Source: Albifimbria verrucaria (lineage: Eukaryota > Ascomycota > Sordariomycetes > Hypocreales > Stachybotryaceae). From it: a stretch of DNA of 64,000 bases. Location of the stretch: the NCBI GenBank assembly GCA_020081605.1, contig JAHREC010000011.1, positions 2,666,001-2,730,000 of the forward strand, in the 5' to 3' direction. Position 1 is the stretch's first letter. Each line of letters opens with the position of its first letter. Shown piece by piece: positions 1-9,841 of the stretch. The notes under the pieces are model-generated. The model was not told the origin of the DNA, made no database searches, and saw only the letters and a program-made list of their open reading frames with translations. A program made the position numbers and the translations under genes.

Positions 1-1561
1 GATCGCCCCAAAGGATCTGAAATTGCCTTTTGTTCGTTAGCACCAATTCGTAATTGAGTACAGAGTCTAGTTAATCTTACCTCACAGCACAAATCCAAAC
101 CTGCCTGAAAAAGGATGCGAGATACGGGCTTGATGACCGAGACAGAAAATTGAAAGTGCGGCTCTTTTCCATCATTACTGCTTGTCGAGTATCTTCCACT
201 TCCTGAGCAAGAGATTCGGGCGTTCTCGAATCCATAGCGTCTTTCATCTGCTGAAACATTGCACTATCTTTGTAGCGAGTCTCGAATTCTTCGGCAGTGT
301 CTGGGACGCGCCCTTCAAAGCCAGGTCGAACCTCACGCTCTGTGTGCACAGCGACGGATGTGAGAAAATCAGCAATATTGGCACCAGGTGGACACTTGAA
401 GCCCATGTCCTCGAAATAATTCCTGGCCTCTGATGAAGGGCCATAGTAGATTTGCCTCCCTTCAGCAAGGACAAGAACTTTGTCGAATTGATCAAAGATA
501 CCATTACCTGCTTGATACAAGGTAGCAATGATGGTTTTCTGTTGCTCTAGTGCAGATTTTCGTAAAACTCGAGCAAAGTCGAGGGCATTAGAAGCATCCA
601 AGCCCCTTGTACTGTTGTCCCAGCATTGTAATGGCGCTTGAGTGCTCATAACTTCAGCTACTGAGACCCGTTTTCGCTCGCCGCCGGAAACACCGCGGAC
701 ATATTCGTTGCCGACAATTGTATCTTTCGTATGACCGATACCGAGGGATTCAAGTATATCAGTCGATGTTTGGTTGACGTAGTCTTTCGGCTTCTGAAGG
801 TGCCCCGGTCTTGATTTCGGCAGCTTAGTCGAAGTTGCGAAATTCAACGTCTCCGACACTTTTAGAGTCGGAAAATGCTGGTCATCTATATCATGTTAGA
901 TAGGTCAAGCCTCACTACGCTGTGCGGGAACTATTTATCAATCGCTTGCCAGTTGCAAATCAGGATGGCTATACCTTCAGTGTTCATCACGATTTGGTGA
1001 CGAAAATCCTTGGCCTGCTCATATCCAACGTTGCCATACCGAATCTGGCCAAGTACTTCGGGAAATTCGTCGCGTTGGTTTGACAACACTTTCAAGAGAG
1101 ATGTGCAACCCGATCCAGGCCGCCCAAGAACGAGTAGCTACAAAAGCTGTGTGTAAGTGAGTGAATCTAGACTGGGCAGAAGACTGAACCTATGAAGTTG
1201 CGGTACGCAGTCGTATGCAAAGGAAGAAAAAGAAAGAAACTAAGCAAGCCGCAAATTATCATGGATAAATAACTTACCATCTCGCCAGGGCAGACTTGAC
1301 CGGTAACTCCTTGAAGAATGCTCTACAATCGAGTTAGCCAGGTACTAGCACATATCAATTTATATCTTACCCTTTTGACTTGTTCCTGTCGCCGAAGCGA
1401 AAGATGTCCCACACCACTGAGAGACATGTCGACCCGAAATCTTCGCCCAGCCCGAAAACATGGATACCAAGATCCTCGAATGTGACTGTAAGGCGCTTCT
1501 GGGGCGTGGCATCAACCTTGCTGGAACTGCTGTCGCTGTCGGACGGCTGAGTTGGTGCCAT
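1..1561 (-). CDS. PDR-type ABC transporter, 5' part (runs off left edge)
   Basis: N-terminal part of a full-size fungal PDR (ABCG) drug efflux pump of the plasma membrane. Exons read 1561-1371, 1320-1278, 1137-975, 885-81 and 26-1; the chain is open across all junctions and ends in the start of the first transmembrane block ([11 protein letters not shown]). The first nucleotide-binding domain is seen directly: Walker [12 protein letters not shown], signature [13 protein letters not shown], then [12 protein letters not shown] in place of a canonical Walker B, the usual degenerate form in PDR proteins. The N-terminus is short (about 70 residues before the NBD) compared with typical PDR pumps. 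It diverges from the Zn2Cys6 gene at 2011 over a 449-bp shared promoter. Substrate cannot be told. Family call is very firm; specificity unknown. Confidence 0.93.
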
Positions 1562-2010
1562 GTTGATAACTGCCGTCCTAGACTGACCAGATCAAACAGT
1601 TAGTCTAAAAGATAACAGCCACCAGGGCTTGGCCTGACGGGCCGTTCCTTTTATGGCACATCATATTGCAAATGCTTGACTTAATTGCCATCTTACATCG
1701 CCGGATTTACGGGTTTACGGAAATACGGGTCAGGTTGGTGCAAATTTACTCACGGGCCCGCCTTTAGCTCTAGCCTACCCCAACACTACGGACGTGACGG
1801 CAATGGCATTTGGGATGATGGCATCTTAGTAATTGCATGGCAAAACGGAGACTAATGACGGGCCCTGACCTTCTGTAATCTAAACCTTGATCGGTCTCAA
1901 AGCCCAGCAATGAGACCCTTCTCTGTTTCATCGCCATGTCTGCTTAATCCGAACGTCCGCACTCTAATTCCGCACACCGATGCCCATGCTGCACTCTACA
2001 CAAAATCGCC
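1562..2010. promoter_or_regulatory. Divergent promoter between ABC transporter and Zn2Cys6 regulator
   Basis: A 449-bp non-coding interval separates the start codons of the two divergent genes. It contains four CGG triplets at 1702, 1710, 1718 and 1726, each exactly 8 bp from the next (CGG-N5 repeated). CGG triplets are the half-site of Zn2Cys6 proteins, so this could be the binding array of the neighbouring regulator or of another zinc-cluster factor. Binding is inferred. Confidence 0.55.
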
Positions 2011-4242
2011 ATGAGCACCAAGATTTCTAAAGCCTGCGAGCCGTGTCGGCTGCGGAAAACACGTTGCAATGGGTGTACACCTTGTCAGCGTCGCGAGTGC
2101 AAGGAATCTCCACAGACGTGCGTGTACAGGTCCAAGGCTCGGATCAGAAAATCATTGAAGCAACAGCGCATATCCGGGGCTGCCAGGACAAGTTCATCGT
2201 CGGTGCCAACCTCCGAGCAGTCTACTCATAGGCTAGCCGGCATTGAAACACCAGCTACAGTGTGGAGTGACCAAGCCAATGATGATGACGGAATCGAGCC
2301 CAGCGCACAGCCTGAAGTATATCGCAGTGTCACCGAAACCCATCTGTCGCCGAAATCTACGGACAGTTCGCAGTTATTCTATGGGCCTTCATCAAACTTT
2401 GCCTTCCTCCAACAGGTTCATCGAGGCATCTTGTCTACATTTCAACATGATCAGCTCGAAAAACAGCAAGGCCGATCTGGTCTTGATACGTTTATGCAAA
2501 GATCAATATTCTTTGGGACGCCCTGCAGGATAGATCCTGAAGCCATAAGATCTCCAAACATACAACTACCAGTAATAACTAAGGCACAAGCGAAAGAGTT
2601 CCTAGAGGAATTTAAGGTCGTATCGCATTATCGACTACCATTCTATACCTTCTCCGAGTTAGACATCCTGCTCGACACTTTATACTCACAGGAGCCCCAC
2701 GCTATTCCGCCCCAGACAAAGGCAAATCTGTTTGCAATATTAGCTATCGGTGCTCTTTCAACTCCATATACGGAACTTGCTGAGACACTTATAGTAGAAG
2801 CCAAGCGCGAAGCCCTCATTTTTGATGATGCAGTTACGTTACAAATGCTTCAGCTCTGCATGCTATTTGCAGATTACCAGGTCAATATGGGACGTCCAAA
2901 CTCAACTTACTTGCACCTTGGTGTCGCTTGCAGAAAAGCTTTTGCTTTGGGTCTACACACGGAGGCTCTTACAGCGCGGTTAGACGACGCCACCTTGCAA
3001 AACCATCGCACGAGTCTGTGGCTATTATATTTCTACGAAACGTAAGATTTTGGCCTAGTTATCGTCATTGACATACTAACAATTCCCTGAAGATGCCAGG
3101 CTCTTACGTTGGGACGACGAAGCGCTATGAAACTCAGCGATATTGCATGCCCGTTTCCAAATGAGCCACCAGCCATTGCTCGGCTTTGCTGCATAGCGAA
3201 AATCATGGAGGAAACAGCTGAGTCGATTTATAGAAAGAAGGCAGACCACATCAGACAGCTCTATGTCAATGCAGAAGGTCTACACACCCAGCTTCGCCAG
3301 TTTGCGGAAGTGCACGGCATCGCGTCAGCTCACACGAAGGAAGCTCGTGGACCATCCCATACCATCGAAGCTTTGACGTTACACAACTGTAAGCATCACC
3401 TGTATTGTAAGATTATGGCGTTATGTGAACTAAGAAGCACTGTCTCAGTATACTACCTCGCTGTGATTTTGATCTTTCGGCCATTCTTAGTTGCTAGCTA
3501 TGCTATGCGAACTAGTGGAATGAGAGATTCTCGAGAGATGTGGCTACGTCAAGCGTGTAGACACGCAGTTGATGCAGCTCAAGACTCAATCGTCTTCACC
3601 AACAATATGATATCAAATAACAGTACATGCAGAGTTAGTTAAGACCTCCCCAATCTCAATTGATAGCATAAGGCCATGCCTCAAGACTGATGTTCTCCAT
3701 AGGGTCTCAGATACCAAGCATTTTTCATAGAATGTAGCTGCGCCGTTCTACTCTATGATATACTATGCCAGCCTTCAAAGTATACCTACAACATGGAATA
3801 CATCAAGAAGGCCATGAAAACACTAGAGTATCTAGTACCTGATGAACCTGTCACAACGGCCTTAAATTCAATAAGCCGAATACTGGGAACCATAGAAAAG
3901 TCGATTGCCAACCAGAGTCCAGTGGATCTATTAACTACTCCGCCACAAGCGAACAGTGTCACACCACCTCCGCATTATTCCAATATTCAGTTTCCGCCAA
4001 TTAATCATTTTAATGGCGATGGAGGGGAGCACATGATCTATCTTACAGATGGCACTGGACCAGTACCCAATGGAATGTGTCCATCAACTTCGGACGTGGC
4101 CAATCCTTCGTTAAGTCAAGACTGGCTGAATCCGAATCATTTCAACCTCAATGTTATGACGACGGACCTATTCAATTTCTTCCCTATGAACACCTCTACT
4201 CCGCTTGACTATCCAACAGGAAGAACAGATGGGAGTACTTGA
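2011..4242 (+). CDS. Zn2Cys6 fungal-specific transcription factor
   Basis: Nuclear zinc-cluster regulator of 703 residues from exons 2011-3041, 3093-3633 and 3703-4242 (2112 nt, open throughout). Introns start GTAAGA and GTTAGT; the first has a TACTAAC branch site. The N-terminus has the cluster C9-X2-C12-X6-C19-X5-C25-X4-C30-X6-C37 with an additional C22; canonical clusters have X2 between the fourth and fifth cysteines. It is followed by a basic linker (RSKARIRKSLK). The middle region, about residues 190-560, matches the fungal-specific TF domain, including the helix with LGLHTEAL and the YETCQALTLGRRSAM segment across intron 1. The C-terminus is Pro/Asn/Thr rich, as in activation regions. 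The gene diverges from the ABC pump and converges on the isomerase gene. It is a good candidate for the local regulator of this island; targets are unproven. Confidence 0.9.
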
Positions 4243-4560
4243 CATATCTAGCATGGAGATACACTTTCCAGAATGGGTAGCAGAGTATTTTTGTTCAGAA
4301 ACAGCCTCAATGCAGTTCATGAAGTTAGCCAATTTAGACCCTTAGTATCCCGTCAAACTACTGTTCCCTTTTCACTTCCGCTCGATATTTATCTGCGACA
4401 CGTGAAGTAGTTCATTCAGCGACCACTCATCTTCTCATCTGACTACTCGCTCCCTTGAGACACCAATAACCTGACTTTTGTGTCGTAATCACCTATGAGC
4501 TTGATCTTTTGTGCAGAATCCGATGTCTATATTCATTTATATGATTAGCTAAATCATGGT
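4243..4560. other. Convergent 3' intergenic gap, nothing recognised
   Basis: This 318-bp stretch lies between the stop codons of the converging regulator and isomerase genes and should hold both 3' UTRs. No gene, repeat or RNA was recognised. Confidence 0.6.
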
Positions 4561-5007
4561 TCATAATTTTGACATCATTTGAATCAAACATACTGGATCG
4601 AAATCATATTCAAGCCACTCTGTGACCAGCCTTCGGGCCAGTTCAATGCCAATTACCCGCTGACCGAGGCATAAGACTTGGGCATTGTTACTCCTAATAG
4701 CTCGCTCAACGCTGTAGCTATCATGAGCCGTCACAGCCCGGATCCCTGGGACTTTATTTGCGCAAATAGCTACACCGAGGCCTGTTCCACAAATCAGAAT
4801 AGCCCGTTCTGCCTCACCATGTGCGACCATCTCAGCAGCAGCAATAGCGTAATAGGGATAGGCCGTTTGATCTGTGGCAAACTCGGGTCCGACGTCAACT
4901 ACAGCTTTAACTTGTGGGTGTGCGACTAGGTCTTTGAGTAATGTAGCTTTGTAAATGAAACCAGCACTGTCACTGCCAATGGCGATGCGCAGCTCCTGGG
5001 GCTTCAT
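4561..5007 (-). CDS. RpiB/LacAB-family sugar-phosphate isomerase
   Basis: A 148-residue single-exon protein, the normal length for the RpiB/LacA/LacB family, which interconverts aldose and ketose phosphates (ribose-5-P/ribulose-5-P, allose-6-P, galactose-6-P, or D-erythrulose-4-P in EryI/DerI types). Seen directly: N-terminal IAIGSDSAG, the catalytic-cysteine loop [19 protein letters not shown], then [10 protein letters not shown] and [15 protein letters not shown], all family signatures with the key Cys kept. No signal peptide, so cytosolic. No frame break. The family is mainly bacterial and scattered in fungi, so old horizontal transfer is possible. It lies between the zinc-cluster regulator and the aminotransferase. 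Family is certain; the substrate is not shown, and a C4 or C5 ketose phosphate would fit the nearby ketosamine-type kinases. Confidence 0.92.
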   Translation of the reverse strand: MKPQELRIAIGSDSAGFIYKATLLKDLVAHPQVKAVVDVGPEFATDQTAYPYYAIAAAEMVAHGEAERAILICGTGLGVAICANKVPGIRAVTAHDSYSVERAIRSNNAQVLCLGQRVIGIELARRLVTEWLEYDFDPVCLIQMMSKL

Positions 5008-6152
5008 CTTCGGTGTTCCGTGTCTTAATCAATAAAGTATGTGATTACAGCCTTATAAGAGCTATTTCTTTTTACCATAACCGTGGTATAGAATCAAAAG
5101 GTCCTGGAGGGAACAGCGGAACTCGACTCCAGCAAGCAAACCAGATGGCACAGAAATATTTCCTGATACCTATGGGTTCTTATAGTCAGAGATTCTTATT
5201 ACCTCTTCATAACGAATACATACCTTCCTTTCGGGGCATTCGATCCCAAAATCGGTAATGCCAAAGAGTGATCAGGCTGAAGCTACAACCAAGTATTGGA
5301 ATGCATATTAGTTGGAACCAGGCTGGTCTGCAGCTTCACTTTTCCCACGTATGTCGACCCTAGCCAAAGTTCCAATGACTACTTGATTCTAATAATTTCC
5401 AGTTAAACTAGGTGGCCCGGTCCAAAGTGTACTAGATTCTTTGATATAGTATTCAACATGTGGGGTAGATTAATGCAACGTGGGATCAGAATCCTACGGT
5501 TCCTACCGCACACCTCGTCCGGCTTAGAATCATGCATTCCCGTATCTTCCATTGTTTCTTGGCGAGAGTCGACAGACTTCTGAGGCGAACGTTATTCTTT
5601 TTCGCGATCCCGTGAGACGAGCTGAACATTGTGTGCAGATCTCGGCTACCATGATAAGGGCCTTTGGTAACACCATCTAATACATGAGATCAGCCGCATT
5701 CTCCGATTTTGAATAAGCAGCAACGTTGTGATTGGATAAATGGCATATCCTGCAAAAGCCCAAGCATTAGTACCCACCACCTCACTTGAATTGAGGCTCA
5801 ACTATGCCAAGCCATTTGTGCAATTCAGCCTTCTTTCCACCTACTGCATCAGCTTCCTTGTTACAGAACATGAACCGAAGTCCCTATGCCTTTTGGCCTC
5901 ATCTTCAATCACTCCGAAGTAGTCAATCCATAGACAGTTTATTATCCGGTGATTCCATTACCTCATAATACTAGCAGCGTGTACCCGAGCATGGAGAAAT
6001 GGAATGATTGAGAAGCTCCCACGTAGATAAGACGAGCTTGCCGCAATATTTACAGATCTCTGTGTCCACGAGACTTCGTTTAGCACAACTCTCCAAGAAT
6101 CTGACTTCCAGTCCCAGACATTGCTTGAAACAAATTTAATTACCTCCTAGCT
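5008..6152. other. Divergent intergenic region, isomerase to aminotransferase
   Basis: About 1.1 kb between the divergent start codons of the isomerase and aminotransferase genes. Short reading frames here have no recognisable content. Two CGG-type inverted sites are present: CGG-N6-CCG at 5497-5508 and CGG-N4-CCG at 5011-5020, the latter just upstream of the isomerase start. Otherwise nothing recognised. Confidence 0.5.
5497..5508. promoter_or_regulatory. CGG-N6-CCG inverted repeat (possible zinc-cluster site)
   Basis: Perfect inverted CGG half-sites separated by six bases, the spacing known for PPR1/UaY-type Zn2Cys6 factors. It is in the divergent promoter of isomerase and aminotransferase. 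One occurrence in 1.1 kb can be chance. Confidence 0.3.
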
Positions 6153-7824
6153 ATGGCAATATTACCCGTATCCAAGCAAGTTCAACACTTGTTAGAGTTA
6201 GAGAGCGCTTACATTGCTGGAGGCTACGATCCTGTACCTGCGTTCATCACCAAGGCAAAAGGCGCCAAGATATGGGTATGTTCTTCCATACACGTTTAGC
6301 CGTCTCCAACCTATGAACGAGGTGGGAATATTACTCAGATGTCTGAGATGTTACGAGAAAGGCAGAGTCATTTTTTATTCATATCTGACATTGTGCCTTC
6401 AAAGGATGTCGATGGTAAAGAGTATATTGACTTTACCTGCATGCTTGGCGTAGTGAACCAAGGCCACTCTCATCCGAAAATTCTCGAGGCTGTTACAAAG
6501 CAGCTGCAAGACGGTAAGCATTTGTTGAATCCTTTACTTTTACATCAAAATTGCTTTATCATCATGAACCTGGATGAGTGTTTCTTCAGATTCAGTGCTA
6601 ATAACATCTTGCAACTATAGCGGCCCTGATTAATTGTGCGGCTCATACCGCTATCTGGCCTAAATTCGCCCGGATGATGTGCCAACGCTTCAAATATGAT
6701 AAGATGGTGTCGACAACAACAGGCACAGAAGCTGTAGAAGCAGCATGTAAGATCGCGCGGAAATGGGGCATTCAAATCAAAGGGATTCCCCGCGAACTTG
6801 CTTGTGCTAGGAGTTTCTGGTTGCTTCCACGGCCTATCAACGGCTATGTGGGCTCTTCAAGATCCTGGTGCTCAGAGACAAGGTTTCTATTTCTAAGATT
6901 TACTATTTGGGCATCCAGTTATCGTTTTAAGAACAGATGCTAACATATTAATAGCTTACGGCATCGATGATCCACACCATACCAACCGCAACCCGAATAA
7001 CGGACAGACTCTCACATATGGAGACATACCAAGTATGACAGTATGCATTAAACAAAACCATGGTAGGATTGCTGCAGTCGTCTTAGAATGCATTCGTGGA
7101 CATTTACGGTATGGGAAACCCCGGCACACTTGCATTGTAAGTTATATAATCACTGACATCATGTACCCAAAGAACTTTGGAAGAAGAAATAGCATACGCT
7201 GCAGCCGTTTACGACTTATGCAAACAGCATAATATCTTGTTCATCGCCGATGAAGTCCGCATGGGTTGTGGAAAAACGGGACGTTTCTTCTCCTGTGACT
7301 ATCTTGGAGAACACCGCCAGCCGGACCTTCTAGCTGTTGGTAAATCCATCACCGGTGGCATTTATCCAGCTTCATTTTTGCTTGGACGAGCTGACTGCCT
7401 CGATTTAGTGGGCGTCAAGGAAGTCGTTTCGGCCTATTCCTTTTCCCCAGTAGCTGCAATAGCAACTACGGCCGCCCTGGCCGTTATAGATGACGAGAAT
7501 CTTCTGGAAAATGCAAAACACATAGAGGAGCTATTTCTACACAAGGCAAAAACATGGGCGAAACACCAGTTCATCAGCCATGTCATAGCTCGAGGAGCTG
7601 ACTTGGGCGTATGGCTCAAGGACATCGATCAGGAGACCTGTCGTTTGATCTGCGAAATATGTATGCACAGAGGCTTGCTGGTATTCCCAGGTCAGCTTCG
7701 CATTCGAATGGGCGTAGCCATGGTCATCTCGGATGATGATCTGCTCCGTGGTCTTACAATTCTTAGCGGTGTATTTGATACTATATCGATGCATGCGGCC
7801 AGCATGAGAACCCCCAAGGTTTAG
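6153..7824 (+). CDS. Class III PLP-dependent aminotransferase (frame break at ~6803)
   Basis: About 433 residues from exons 6153-6275, 6405-6513, 6621-6882, 6955-7108 and 7173-7824. Class III enzymes (GABA, ornithine, diamine, beta-alanine types) move an omega-amino group to an oxo acid using PLP. Seen: GAKIW-DVDGKEYIDF across intron 1, the PLP-phosphate loop TTTGTEAVEAACKIARKW, GVSGCFHG, the cofactor-binding Asp in LFIADEVRMGCGKTG, and the Schiff-base lysine in LLAVGKSITGG. No targeting signal. One break lies at 6803-6806: the frame changes between RELA and VLGVSG. Restoring two bases (for example GCT TGG GTG) gives 434 codons, so an assembly deletion is the likeliest cause. It lies between the isomerase and FN3K-1. 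Class is firm; substrate unknown. Confidence 0.88.
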
Positions 7825-8404
7825 CTGCTGAGTGACAGCTGATTCTCTAAATTCATGTTACTACGAACCGTCGTTCCTCGTGTGATTGAAGTAGATATTC
7901 TCTGTTGCTTTTGCCACAGAAATGAAGTACCACATGCGATAGTAGTCGTTGAGCCCGAGCCAATTCATGGGCTGCCGCATAGAGTCATTTTTGCTCGACT
8001 TAGAAATACACTTTGCCATCTCCGCACGAAATCGGTTGGGCAATCATCATAAGCCTCAGATATTCAAGCAATTTACCCCATGTCATCAGACTTCTCCTAT
8101 CAGAGAATACAATCAACCCCTGTCACATGTGTGGGACGTTCTCAGACATGCATAACCGATTTCCCACCACAAACCTGTCATGACCATGCAGATACATAGA
8201 TGTACAAACGTGTACAAGCTACCTGAACCGGGCTACTAGGATTGAGGAGATACTCCCGGTGGCTTTAATAGACACGCCTTGCCGAAAATCTAAATGCGAC
8301 ACGAAATCCAAAGTCCTTTTCCAATTCAATATGGTGCGGTACAACAACACCACGATTATTCGCACCATTTTTCTGTGTCTCTAGTGGAGGATTACCTGGC
8401 TATC
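7825..8404. other. Gap between aminotransferase and FN3K-1
   Basis: 580 bp holding the aminotransferase 3' end and the promoter of the next gene on the same strand. A reading frame continuous with the kinase start opens at 8294, so an earlier start codon for that gene is possible. Nothing else recognised. Confidence 0.5.
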
Positions 8405-9728
8405 ATGTCCACATACTTCGAAAGTCAATCCAATGCAAAATCGCATGAGGGTGAAATTGAACTAGATCCAAACATTATCTCGAGTGCAGCTCCAATTCAT
8501 TTTCCTCTTCATCAATAAAAGGTCCTATTTCCACGGATTAACATATCTGCATAGAACTTCCCGCTGGATCGAGTATACAAAGCTGTCGTGGTCATGGAGC
8601 GAGCAACTGGAATCAAACGGCAAGACTCATTATCACTGTCGACGGCGAGTTGATCTCATTTTTTCTGAAGGTATGCTTCCAGTCCATGTGCCGTAATAAA
8701 TAGCTCATATTTTATGCCTGGCTAGATAATTGCCAACAATCCCAATGGCGTCGATATGTTTCGTGGAGAGTTCGAATCTATGCATCTTATCAACCAGTAT
8801 ATTCCTAATAACTCGCCTACACCCCTAGCATTTGGAGAATGCAGGAATTCTCATCGTTTTTTATTCTTTTCACATTCCATGTTTTACAGCCAGGACTTCC
8901 ATCCATTCCCCACTTCGTGTCTGCCATCGCCAAGCTCCATGTTAGCAGCCGTGGAAACAGCCCCAATGGTAAATTTGGATTTCATATTACAACATACAAT
9001 GGTACTTTGGCCCAAGACAACACTTGGACCAACACATGGGAAGATTTCTTCACAAGAGGAATGAGAAGAATGTTGCAGCTGGAGGAAGAAGCCCGAGGTC
9101 CCGATGTAGAACTGCAGGATCTTGTCCAACCCTTTCTACACAGCGTGATCCCACGACTTTTACGACCTATGGAAACTAGCGGGCGTAAGATCCAGCCAGT
9201 ATTGATCCATGGTGATTTGTGGATAGGGAATATTTCAACCCTAGCAGACACAGGAGAGCCTTTTATCTTCGATGCCTCGGCCTTCTGGGGTCACCACGAA
9301 TGTGAGCCTAACTGCAGGCGCCACGCTTATTCTTGGACTAATATATTCCAGATGAACTCAGCACCATGCGCCCTTTGGAAAACGAATGGGGAGGGAATGC
9401 ATGGCTGCTTATCACGAACATATTGTCAAATCTGACCCTGAGGAGGACTGGGATGCACGCAATGCTCTCTATGCAATGTTTGTTTCACACTATTTGTTTT
9501 CTAACTTTCGACTGATTATACATCTAGCCGCACCTATATTCACGATTCAGCACTCTATCCTCAGGTTCCCAAATTTCGCCAGAAGTATGATTCCTCCTTC
9601 ACAGATAATTGGTTGGATGCGAGTATAACATACCAGTATAAACTGATATTCGTCACAGATTGATACACGAAATGCGGCAATTGGTACAACAGTTTTCGGA
9701 AGGCTATGTAGTTCCACAAATGATTTGA
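8405..9728 (+). CDS. Fructosamine/ketosamine-3-kinase family protein (FN3K-1)
   Basis: About 341 residues. Exons 8405-8483, 8555-8670, 8726-9301, 9352-9477, 9528-9584 and 9659-9728 sum to 1024 nt; with two missing bases they give 342 codons. The FN3K family (an aminoglycoside-phosphotransferase fold) phosphorylates O3 of ketosamines (Amadori products), which then decay to amine and deoxyosone. Seen: SCRGHGASNWNQTARL, ELISFFLK, FRGEFESMHLI, SPNGKFGFHITTYNG, the catalytic loop VLIHGDLWIGN, the metal motif FDASAFWGHHEYEL (joined over intron 3), PEEDWDARNALYA and the terminal helix IHEMRQLVQQF. Frame breaks lie at a T6 run (8857-8862) and at 9388-9395. An upstream ATG at 8294 in the same frame is an alternative start. 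Cytosolic by lack of a signal. Family is firm; the natural substrate is open. Confidence 0.87.
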
Positions 9729-9841
9729 TTGTCCATAGTTAATAATTACTAAACTACCAAACGCCGAGTAATGATGATATGTGACATCTAAGCTCGTTAT
9801 ATATGCATTTTTCCATAACTAACTCATGGGACTGCTTTGAT

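Noticed and set aside
5011..5020. CGG-N4-CCG next to the isomerase start as an operator
   Set aside because: It lies only 4 bp before the ATG, inside the leader; likely coincidence.
8405..9728. FN3K-1 as a pseudogene because of two frame breaks
   Set aside because: Both breaks sit at or beside homopolymers, splice sites and motifs are intact, and the same one-base losses occur in essential genes of the window.
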